A stretch of DNA of 49,348 nt, from contig BRYA01000292.1 in the NCBI GenBank assembly GCA_030267965.1, positions 28,110 to 77,457 on the forward strand. Reading direction: 5' to 3'. The notes under the pieces are model-generated. The model saw nothing but the letters and a program-made list of their open reading frames with translations, did not search any database and was not told the origin of the DNA. This document shows, piece by piece, positions 22,901 through 31,967 of this stretch. This DNA comes from Triparma columacea. Lineage: Eukaryota > Sar > Bolidophyceae > Parmales > Triparmaceae. The first letter of the stretch is position 1, and the number at the start of each line of letters is the position of its first letter. The position numbers and the translations under genes are program-made.

Positions 22901-23208
22901 ACCTCATGAAACCATTCGAGATTGACATCCACTGCAGTCCCAAGGTCATGGGAATGAAGACCAAGGTGTCAACGAGCAACAAGGCAATTGTTGACAACCT
23001 CAAGGCGGGCGTCATGGTCAGTAGCGGCGGGGGCGCGGTAGGCGGCGCCGGTATTGACACCGGGGAGCTTGAGAAGCTGAGGGCCAGGGTTAAAGAACTC
23101 GAAGCGGAGAACGCCGCGCTGAGAGAGGAAAATGCGGCACTCAAAGGCGGCAAGGTGGTCGGGAGCTTAGAAGAGGCAAAGGCGCTCGACAAGTCACTTA
23201 ATCAATAA
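19962..23208 (+). CDS. Divergent kinesin-like motor with FHA-like domain
   Basis: Predicted 1012-residue protein. Exon 1 is 32 nt (19962-19993) and exon 2 is 20202-23208. Splicing joins MSVSIKVAIR to CRPWTIDDKLG, rebuilding the first motor strand normally read as KVAVRCRPF, which supports the model. The P-loop is FAYGLSGSGKTF (residues about 101-112). Switch I reads NHQSTRGH instead of NxxSSRSH (about 228-235), switch II reads DLAGTE (262-267), and KINLSLSEMAQFF corresponds to the relay-helix region. Later motor landmarks are also altered: the SKLTRLL segment reads NSFFLCKYLKDTML. After a short coiled coil comes an FHA-like domain (about 480-615), then C2-like beta-rich sequence and a final coiled coil (LEKLRARVKELEAENAALREE). 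Motor, FHA and C2 order recalls kinesin-3. Altered switch I raises doubt about ATP hydrolysis. Confidence 0.9.
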
Positions 23209-23281
23209 TTTAAACTCGCGACAAGAGAGGGTCGACCAAGATGGACATGTTAAATGTCAAACGGGTTAAAAAATATCTCAA

Positions 23282-24448
23282 TTACGTTACAGAGTTTCGT
23301 CTTTTTGTTCCCATGGCGACTGCGAAGGCCTCATTAGCTGAACGAACCCCAGCGCGTACCGCTCCTTCCATGTGTCCAGCCGCATCTTCTGATTCTGTTC
23401 CCGAAAATATCACTCGGCGGTTGAAGGCACTTCTGAGTTCCTTGCTCCCGTAGTTGAGATGCTGGTTGTGGTTCTCTTGCGCTTGCATCTGATCAACGTT
23501 AAAGTTCGCATAGGACCAGTCAATGAAGTGAATCGAAGACGGAGAGGAAGCCTTCTCTCCGTAGCAGCGAGAAAGGTCGGAGATGATAGCTGACTTAATT
23601 TCCTCGGCATCGCCGCGCGCCAAGATAGACGTGGGCCTGGCGAATCCTGAGATGGAGAAAGTTGACCCGTCAGTTGCGTCCCATGAACATTCAACAATTT
23701 TTGAGTTCTCGAAAGTGCCAAATCCCGAAAGGCCCTCTTCCACCCAAAATCTGTCGTTGTAGATCACTGCGAACTTCAAGATATCGCTCATCCACGTCTT
23801 TGTTGTTTCGAGAGACATCAGCCTTGAGGGGGGGAGCTCTGGAAGGAACTCAATTTTGGAAATTGCCGCCGGCGGCATTGCCAAGACAACGGCCAGGGCC
23901 TCCAACGTTTCGCTACTGCTGAGTTCAACTTCGACGACGTCTTCCTCATCAGGTGCAACTGCAACGGACGTCCGCAAGTCCGAGCCGATGGCTGTGACGG
24001 ACGCCCCCATATGCCACTTAATTTTATTGGATGACCTCAGATCGTTTATATATTCAAGGAGCTTTGTCGGGATCGAGTGTGCTCCACCTTGTATGCGCTG
24101 CCCTCCTGGTCCACACGGAGATTCTCCGAATTTCGCCTCTCTTTTGGTCGTTCCTGTCCCAGATACTTGAACGACTTTCCCGGTCCAAGGCTGATCAACC
24201 GTATTGATTGAAAGATCTCGGAGGAGTTTGCGCAAACCAGTGTCACTCGCCCATGTCCAACTAGCTCCTAGGTCTATTCCGCCGTTGGGCGAACCTTGCA
24301 ACCTACCACCCACTTTTTCTCTCGCCTCCACAACATGTACATTTCTGATTCGTGATGATGATGACGATTCGATGAGCGAGCGAAGAGTCACCAGTCCGGA
24401 CAGTCCGGCACCAACGATGACAATGTCGACGTTATGTTTTGCTGGCAT
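23282..24448 (-). CDS. Flavin-containing amine oxidase family protein
   Basis: Predicted 388-residue single-exon FAD enzyme. The N-terminus has the dinucleotide-binding fold DIVIVGAGLSGLVTLRSL, followed by VVEAREKVGGRLQG and IDLGASWTW, the usual order in monoamine and polyamine oxidases. The C-terminus shows VIFSGTESEDAAGHMEGAVRAGVRSANEAF, equivalent to the family's FAGTET...GYMEGAI segment that closes the FAD site. The protein is shorter than most amine oxidases (about 450-500 residues). No signal peptide or membrane anchor is visible, so a soluble cytosolic enzyme is inferred. The substrate is not predictable; polyamines, monoamines or a biosynthetic intermediate are all possible. It converges with the kinesin gene (73 bp) and diverges from the channel gene (139 bp). 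Confidence 0.92.
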   Translation of the reverse strand: MPAKHNVDIVIVGAGLSGLVTLRSLIESSSSSRIRNVHVVEAREKVGGRLQGSPNGGIDLGASWTWASDTGLRKLLRDLSINTVDQPWTGKVVQVSGTGTTKREAKFGESPCGPGGQRIQGGAHSIPTKLLEYINDLRSSNKIKWHMGASVTAIGSDLRTSVAVAPDEEDVVEVELSSSETLEALAVVLAMPPAAISKIEFLPELPPSRLMSLETTKTWMSDILKFAVIYNDRFWVEEGLSGFGTFENSKIVECSWDATDGSTFSISGFARPTSILARGDAEEIKSAIISDLSRCYGEKASSPSSIHFIDWSYANFNVDQMQAQENHNQHLNYGSKELRSAFNRRVIFSGTESEDAAGHMEGAVRAGVRSANEAFAVAMGTKRRNSVT

Positions 24449-24587
24449 GAAACAACTATGTGGTGATAATATTCAATCAATCCTCAACTTCGGATTCTGA
24501 GATTGGAAGACTTAAACATTGACTAAAAAATACTTTGCGCAATACAGAGGCATCAGAGTAAGGCAAACTGTAGCGGAGAACTCCATC
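24449..24587. promoter_or_regulatory. Shared divergent promoter region
   Basis: These 139 bp separate the starts of the amine oxidase (minus) and the TRP-like channel (plus). The sequence is moderately AT-rich; no specific element is recognised. Confidence 0.4.
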
Positions 24588-27500
24588 ATGGCATCTAGCG
24601 TGGAATTCATCGAAGGTGAGGATAACATGATAACACTGACGACCAACCTTATTCGCCCATTCGCCCTGGCTTAACCCATTTCCTTCCATTTTTAAGATAA
24701 GCAGTCCTCCGTGAGGTCCCCAAAGCTGGGTTTATCTGACTTTGGCATCGGCGCTTCAGTGAGAGGTGGAATTGGGGCTAACAAAATAAGTGCCATTGCC
24801 AAAACGAGGGCGAACCTCTTTTCGCTCCTGAGGAAGAAAAGGACGACCAGGTTCATGAGGACTGCAGCAAGTGCATTGCAAATTGAGCGGAGGAATGCAG
24901 TTGAGATCACGTGTCAAAAGATTCGAGATTATACGAAGAAGAACCTCAAGGGGGGGAAGGCCGGAAGGTTCATCAAAAGCGGAGGGAAGAAGGGAACGTC
25001 AGCAGACATAACTTATTCACTAGGGAGGCTGGAGGAGAACATCGGCAATTTGGTGCGGTTCTCACCACATCCGATCCACGCCTGTTTGGTGGCCGCGCTG
25101 TCTTTCTCTATAGAGTCGCAAGCGTCGCGGAAGACGCCTATAATTGCGGCCGAGTTTGGCTCGATCTCGGACACTTTTGGAGACATGGCAGTCAAGCTTC
25201 TTGACTGCGTAATTGTGGGCGAGCTGAACGAAGAAGAGAGATGGATAGAGGTTATCCACAAGAAGATTGCAGGCCACTCCGTTCTCGACCTTGCCCTCAT
25301 CTTAGAGCACGACAATTTTTTGACCCACCCTTATGTCGTCAAGTTCGTTGACGCTGCTTGGGTGGGAGACATGCGCAAATTGGTCCTTCACAATGGAGGA
25401 TTCTCCCCCCCTGATGTTTACGAGTTTTTGGAGGACGAGATGGGAGAATCAAGTTGGGATGGGGAGACTGGGCTCGTCTGGCTTGGGGCTTCGATGGTCA
25501 AGTATTCCAAGGTGAGGAGCGAAGGGAAGCAATGAGGAGCGAAGCGACGGAGAAGCAAAGCGACAAGCGGCATCGCGAACTAAGCCATTACCCCAGTCCA
25601 TGTCCGCCGACTTCGCTGAAGGCGTCACAGATTTGCTGGACCCCACTCTAATTATCAAGAGCCCTCTGGCAAGGTTCTTCTTTAACTTCATTTTCTTCAT
25701 TATGCGGGTGGCGGTGCAGGTAAGGGCGGGAGATTGGGGCGGGGAGAGGAGTGTAGAGGAGAGGGGAGGGGAGGAGCGGGACAACAACCCAAACACTTTT
25801 TTTTATTGTCACAAAGCCCTAACAAACCCTAACCGCCTACTCCTACCCCGTGCAGCAAGCCATCCTTCTCAAAGAGCACGAGGAGGGCGATGGCTTTAGA
25901 TTCACGCAGTTGGAGGCCTTCCACATCGTCATTGCCATCGGATTCCTTATGGGCGAGATCCAAGAGCTCAAGACGGCGTACATTTCAGGCGCAACCAATC
26001 TAAGAAGATATTGGCAAGATGCCTTCAACTGGTTAGATTGGTGTATCCAAGTCATCTTCCTCACTTATTGCGCCTTTGCGACCACGGCGATGACCTTGGA
26101 GGACAGAGGTGATACCGAGCGTGCCTCCGATAATGCTGAATGGGCGAAAAAGATCTTGGCTGGTAATTCCATCATCCTATGGGTTCGCATGTTAGACTAC
26201 TTGTGTATCAATCCCGTCCTCGGTCCAGCCGTCAAGACCCTCAGCCTCATGGTGAAGGATATGACGACTTTCACGGTAATGTTCGCGTTCGTCATAATAG
26301 GATTCGCAAGTGCATTCCAAGTATGGTTCAGGTGAGCAAAGGGGTACGTGGAAATGGTGTATCTTCTTATAGCTAAACTAACTTGGTAATCGTCCGCCCT
26401 CCCTGCAGCCATAGCCCCGGCTTTGAAACTCTGGAGAACGCCATGCTAACTCTCTTTACTTATAGTCTGGGGGAATTCAAGTTCGAGGACGTCAAAGTTT
26501 CATCTCCCGTGTTCGGTCAAATCGCGCTAGTAATCTTCCTCTTCATTGGCACAATCATGCTTCTTAATCTTCTAATTGCGATCCTGAGTTATACTTTTGA
26601 CCATGTCCAGCAGAAATCCTACAACGAGTACCGCCTAGGAAAGGCAAAGATCTTCGCAGATTTGTCGTGGGATGAGACGGAGATTTATACCAAGGGCGTG
26701 CCGCTGCCCGCTGCGCTGAACCTCTTCAGGGTCTTGACTTTCCCTATAGGCCTGGTGTTTGGCGAAAGGCTCGAAAAGACCCTGAACCTCATGTTCTTCG
26801 TCATGATCATTGACATATGCCTGATGTGCGTGGCGGTAGTTTACACTTTTGTGTTCCTTTGCTACAATGTCTTTGAGACGGCCCACGCTGGATTCTTGCT
26901 CGTCTTGATCAGCAATGCACGGAAGGAGGAGCTTATTGAGGCGGCTGAGGAGAAGGAGGACGAGGAAAGAGAATGTGAAGAAGACGATGGGAGCGATATC
27001 GATGTGTATGGGGAGGAGAGTGACTCAGATGCCGATGGCTCAGGCTGCTTTGGACTTGGAGGCGTTATTAGGAGGCTGAGTCGAGCTTTCGCGTCGACCA
27101 TCGAGATGAGTATGCAAGTAGTTACAATCGTCGCAGTTGCCACCCTCGTCTTGATCAGGAATGTTGTTATCAAATTTCCAGTCATACTTGCCGGAGCTGG
27201 CAGGAAAGCCTTGCGGGAACAGAGGAGAATGATGCGAAAGACCATCAACCAGCAAAAGATTGCAAAAACTCCAAAATTCTCCTCCGGAGAGAGGAGAATC
27301 GTAAGCAAGTGGAAAAAAGCTGCGAGGATGGCCCTTCAGAAAGCGCACGCGAGAGAGGTCATGAAATGGAGCGATTTGAGGGAGATTTTGGACAACCTTG
27401 GGATCAACAACTCAAACTACGAGCTCGACCACATGGGTGCAGGGGGCGTGTCGAAGGATGTTGGGGACCAGAAACGAGACGAACTGAGTCTTAGTGTCGG

Positions 27501-28560
27501 CAGGAACCGCGACAACACCTCCAGAAGGGGGAGGAAGAATGGTAGCAGGACCAGTAGTAGGGGGGCAAGCAGAAAAGCAAGGGGGGCGAGCGACATCACA
27601 GAGGACGATGACTTGCGGGACGAATTCTCTGTTGCGATTTTTAACGCCTTCTACTACGCGTCGGTGGATGGCAACAACGAGAGCAAGATGGAGGACGACG
27701 AGCACGATTTCTACATCCTCTATAAGGACTTCATCGTTTTCATGATGTCCCCTTCGAGGTCTAGGACGGTGAGGAGAGACGAGAGCGACGTCTTACCGTT
27801 ACTTGGTTCCAGGAGCGTTGTGGAGGTGACGAGCGCTAGTTTGCTAGAGGCTGAAGATGCGGAAAGGGAGGAGGAGGGGGAGGAGGAGGGGGAGGAGGAG
27901 GAGGAAGAGGAGGGGGAGGAGGAGGAGAAGAAGAAAAAAGAGAAGAAAGAGGAGGGAGATTTGGAGGAGAAGGTTTCGCGTGAGAATGGTCTCCAGGAAG
28001 TTGAGAGTGGAGGTGGGGGCGTAAAGGAGCCCAAGGATGATAAGAAACGGCGGCCAAGCAAAGTGATAAATCTAGGTTTTGGCGGGGCTGGGTTGCCCAA
28101 GCCACGTCATAGAGAAAGCGTGAACACGAGGGGCAGCATAAGTGGCCCACGCGTAAATCACGGCGGGGAAAGCCATGGCGGAAGCCAACTACTTTCTCAC
28201 GGCGAGGAAGAAGCAATGGCGTCGAACCTTGAGCACTGTGCGAAGATGTTGAGAAAAAGACTGATGACAAGAGAAGAATTGATGCTTGCGTTCTTGGGTA
28301 TTCTCAGCGGCAACGATATTGCGGGAGGCGGGAGGGGAGGGCAGAGGGTTTCTTTCAGTCATGGGCCCCACGCAAGGTTTGGAAAGGGGAGAGTGAGGGG
28401 ACAATCTGGCTTAAGGAGGACGTCCAGGTCTTTTAGTAGAAGCCAGAGGAGGAAGAGCAGCGCCGATGCGTTTACCAAGGCTGCGGAAGAGGTGTTTGTT
28501 CTGGGAGGGAAGGACACCGGCGACATCATTGCTGAGGAGGAAACTGACGTGAAAATTTGA
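24588..28560 (+). CDS. TRP-like cation channel
   Basis: Predicted 1197-residue membrane protein. Exons are 24588-24615 (28 nt, MASSVEFIE), 24697-25511, 25597-25719, 25856-26331 and 26409-28560; phases close exactly. The alternative start at 24711 is a GTG and was rejected. An N-terminal cytosolic region of about 290 residues is followed by membrane helices: FFFNFIFFIM, FHIVIAIGFLMG, FNWLDWCIQVIFLTY, SIILWVRMLDYL and TFTVMFAFVIIGFASAFQ, then a pore loop around LTLFTYSLGEF and a final helix IALVIFLFIGTIMLLNLLIAILSYTF. This S5-pore-S6 pattern is typical of TRP and polycystin-type channels. Two further hydrophobic stretches follow (about 26780-26910 and 27110-27200). The tail carries a long glutamate tract (27860-27960) and Arg/Ser-rich segments. 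Ion selectivity is unknown. Intron 2 carries the GAGCGAAGCG motif. Confidence 0.88.
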
Positions 28561-28639
28561 GAGAACAAAGGAAAAGATGCTGGTTCTTATTATTGCTTGT
28601 TTTCACACGTTAAATTACTACTACAATCGAGAGAATGAA

Positions 28640-29406
28640 TCAAAAGTACATTCCACTCTTGTAAAGCTCACTGGCATAAATAGTCTCAGGGCAGGACTTC
28701 TTCCCGTGAATCGTCCTCTTTTCTACACTCTCGTGGGCGTTCCACCCGAACTCTTGCACTGCAGTCAGGGGGGCGACAAGTTTCTCCTTGGGACCGTACT
28801 CGAGCTTGATACCCTTGTCCTTGGCCTTGCAGAGCTCGTCGTAAGATGTGTAGGTTGCGGCGGAACCCAAACGGCCAGACAGAGACTGTTCATCGGCTTC
28901 TATTTTGGCGACAAGATCCTCGTACGCCGTGGCAAATTCTGGCCAGGTTATGGGGGTGGTTCTGTCGAGGCCGAGCTTTTCCTTGAAGAGGATGAGCTCA
29001 GGTTCAGGCGCAGGGCCATGGTAGACAAAATGGAGGACAGCCTGGGATGGTATGTGAGGAGTGAAAAGGGTGAGGATTGATGACGGGATACACGTGCTAG
29101 AGAAGGTGGCAATGGGGTCCCGCTCACCTCGATCTGACTTAATTCAAGCTCAGAATTTCCTTTTGCGACGGCATCCCATCCCTCCCGAAACTCATCGAGG
29201 GTGAAGATATTGAGAATCGCGTGTGACTTGGCGAGGGACTCAAAGGGGCTGTGTAAGGAGCAATAATTGTGGGTTCGGGTGAGACTGTTGGACTAAGGGG
29301 AGTTGGGGAGGGGGGGGATGACGTAGTTTGAAGATAGGCTTGGGGTCACGCCGGCTAAAGACACTCACTTCTGAGCACCAAGGGCCGTCAAACCAAAAAA
29401 CGCCAT
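28640..29406 (-). CDS. Conserved protein, possibly flagellar (FAM183/CFAP144-like C-terminus)
   Basis: Predicted 186-residue protein. Exons are 29406-29369 (38 nt, MAFFGLTALGAQ), 29248-29128 and 29041-28640, all in phase. Two EF-hand-like helical segments lack good calcium ligands (FTLDEFREGWDAVAKG and ITWPEFATAYEDLV). The C-terminus has PLTAVQEFGWNAHE and KSCPETIYASELYKSGMYF. The PxTxxQEFGW...R....K...SE...Y layout recalls FAM183/CFAP144 microtubule inner proteins of motile cilia, but the N-terminal half does not match them. The flagellar link is therefore tentative. The 3' end converges with the channel gene, 79 bp away. Confidence 0.75.
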
Positions 29407-29484
29407 ATTAGGTGAGAGATAAGGCTGTCCGTAATGGAAGGCAGTTAGTCGGCAAAACAAACTTGGGGGCGGAGAGAAGAAGAA

Positions 29485-29530
29485 TTCTGTCTGTCCGTCT
29501 GTCTGTCCGTCTGTCTGTCCGTCTGTCTCC
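29485..29530 (+). repeat. 12-bp tandem repeat (TCTGTCTGTCCG)
   Basis: Three near-perfect copies and a partial fourth of a 12-base unit. The length is a multiple of three, and the frame continuous with the downstream gene reads Ser-Val-Cys-Pro repeats. Confidence 0.85.
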
Positions 29531-29626
29531 ACGTCTGCCTGCACGCCTGTCTGTACGTCCACCTGTGCGTCCACCTCCACTTGTACACCCACCTCCGAAA
29601 GCTTAATTATCACACCTGCGCCCACG

Positions 29627-30001
29627 ATGGATATATCGATGGCCCCTGCAATGGCCCCTACAATAGCCCCCACGATGAATACAACGATGGCCCCTACAGT
29701 AGCCCCGTGCCTTGAGCCGCACTGGTTCCTCTGCTTGGAAACAGGCCCGCAGTTTTTCATTACCTCAATGAGTTCAACCTTCATTTTCACGGTGGTTTAC
29801 CTATTTGTAACAAGGAACAGAGGCAAGAAGGTCGGAGAAGACGAGGAACCGGTGTACGAGGGGTACGAGGGTTATGAGGGTTACGAGACTTACGAGTATG
29901 AAGTGGAGGATGATTATTTCAATGATGATTACAATGAGGATTACAATGATGATTACAATGATGATTACAATGATGATTACAATGATAGTGATGATGAGTA
30001 G
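29627..30001 (+). CDS. Small membrane protein with Thr/Pro-rich ectodomain and acidic Tyr/Asn tail
   Basis: An open frame of 124 residues from the first ATG. It starts with MAP/TIAP-type repeats, continues with one hydrophobic segment (FFITSMSSTFIFTVVYLFV) and a basic stop-transfer (TRNRGKK), and ends in YEGYEGYE and NDDYNDDY repeats of strongly acidic character. The same frame stays open upstream to about 29436 and would encode a Cys/Ser/Thr-rich stretch that looks extracellular, so the real start may lie in an unidentified upstream exon. No homologous family is recognised. A single-pass surface or vesicle protein is inferred. The repeat-driven reading frame could also be fortuitous, although the domain order is sensible. 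Confidence 0.5.
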   Translation: MDISMAPAMAPTIAPTMNTTMAPTVAPCLEPHWFLCLETGPQFFITSMSSTFIFTVVYLFVTRNRGKKVGEDEEPVYEGYEGYEGYETYEYEVEDDYFNDDYNEDYNDDYNDDYNDDYNDSDDE

Positions 30002-30165
30002 GGTGGAATGAGGGGGAGGGGAGGCGGCAAGGCTGAGAAGACGCGGAAATGGAAGGGCAGAGGCTGTCGTTCGAGGTAAAAATACAAGTTTTTGTACTCA
30101 AATGGGCACACGTGCCTTTTGTTTGCTTTACTACATGATCGTGCACGCGTCGCCGCAAGTTGTGC

Positions 30166-31672
30166 TCACAGCCCCCCTCCTCCTGCCGCTTCCATTGTGA
30201 ATTCCGAAGCTGATCCCGTCCTTGCTAATTTGTCTATTACCTGCCGAGGGGGCGGCCTGTGAAGGGGCAGGAAGGGGGGCATGAAAGGTGGGAGGGGAAG
30301 GTGGGTGGGAATGGGTTTCGTTCGTGAGCGATGTAGAGAAAAAGCGGCGACGATGAGGAGGTGAGGGGATTGCATTTCCAATACAATCAATTCATTCCTC
30401 CGCTCCTTACCTGCTTGCCCTTCCCCCCCTTCCCCCCCTTCCCCTTCCTTCTGCTCCCACTCATGTCAATCCCTGCGAAGCGCACGTCTATCTTTTCAAG
30501 TTCCTCCCTCGACCTCCCATAGTTGATCTTGCCCTGCCCCGCCGTCTCCTTTGGCCTGTCGTTGACTCTATCTCCCGTCCACACATTCTCATACATTGTC
30601 CGAGATTCAGACGTGTTGGGGGAATCCTCTTCGACCGTTACCCAACCCTTTGGGAGGGGATTGGGGGTAGAGAGGGGCATGTAGGATGAGTTCGGCGGAG
30701 TCGGCGCAGAGGGAGGAAAGAGGGGGGGAGAATCATCGAGAGCTGGCATTGAGGGGACAAGAGAGGTGGGATGAGGGGTGCTATTTCTCTCGATGCTCAT
30801 CCTGAAATCGTCCTCCTCAGCCAGACTGAACGCAACACTAACGATGAGCCTCCTCAGCGCAACCTCAACGTTTACCCCAGACTTGGCAGAGACCTCGCAG
30901 AAGTCCATCTTGTGCTTCTTGGCAAAGTTGAGAGCGTCGAGGGTGGGAACTTGGCGGGAAGCTGGGTCGTCCAGTTTATTACCGACAAGAGTGCGGACGG
31001 CGTTGGGATGCGCGTGCTCGTCGACCTGGAGTGGGGGGGGAGTGGGAGGGTTGGGATGGGAGGGAGGGGAGAGGGACGCAAAAGGGACGCAAAGTCAGCT
31101 TTCTCACCTTCTTCATCCACCTCTCAATAGCCTCGAAGCTCTTTCTATTTCCAATATCGTAAACTGAGAGAGGAAGTTGGGGGTGGTGAACCGGTGAGAA
31201 GTTAGTAGTAATCTTCTTCCAACTAGTAATCTTCTTCCAACTAGTAATCTTCTCCCCTCTTCAACCCACCTAGTATAATCCCAACAGCCCCCTTCAAGTA
31301 CTGCCCAGTCAAGCTATTGTACCTCTCCTGTCCCGCAGTATCCCATATTTGCGCGTTGACTTTCAGCCTCTGCGCCACCTTCAGCACCCTTGAGGCAAAT
31401 TCAAAGCCAACTGTCTGCCCAGTGTCCGCCGTGAAGACGTCCCGGCAAAACCTGCTGGCAACGTTGCTCTTTCCAACGCCGTTTGACCCGATGAGTACGA
31501 ACTTTATCTTTGCGGGAGATGAGTAGTCTGTTATTGATATCCTCGAAGGACGAGTTGCTGTTGCTTGGTGTCCAGGAGACAATGATTCAGGAGAGTTTGC
31601 GGAAGGGGGGGTTAAGTTGTTGGGTAAAGGGGGTAATACTGGGGGTTGAGATGGGGGGGATGGAGTGTTCAT
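30166..31672 (-). CDS. Rab/Ras-like small GTPase with long extensions
   Basis: Predicted 382-residue protein. Exons are 31672-31270, 31163-31108, 31025-30411 and 30240-30166, all in phase. The start is the ATG beginning MNTPSPPSQPP; a longer frame upstream has only a TTG. The GTPase core is clear: P-loop GSNGVGKSN, switch II WDTAGQERYNSL, VYDIGNRKSFEAIERWM, NKLD guanine-binding motif and SAKSG. The switch I region (FTADTGQTVGFEFASR) matches Rab-like TIGVEF only loosely. A Pro-rich extension of about 55 residues precedes the core. About 150 residues follow, with Pro/Ser-rich sequence and a basic KGKGGKGGKGK patch. The C-terminus (EAAGGGGL) has no cysteine, so the usual Rab prenylation is absent. 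It lies 295 bp downstream of the histidine-phosphatase-like gene. Confidence 0.9.
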
Positions 31673-31967
31673 GGTGGGAGAGGGTGAAAGAGAAGAAGTT
31701 CTTAAAGGGGCGGGGGAGGAGGGATGTTGATTGTGGTGAGGAAGGATTGGGATTGGGGGACGGGGGCGGGAGTTGGGGGGGGGATTTGAAATATCGGCGA
31801 GTGGCAAGAAGGGGGGGCGGGTAACTTTGGGTTTCGGATTTAGGGTTGATTTTGATTCTTTCCTTAGTGCAATGCAAAATCAGCGAAACAAACAGAGCAG
31901 GCTGTTTCTGATGACTTTGAAGTGCAAAGGAGAAGGAATTAATATTCGCAGTAAGAACATATGTACT

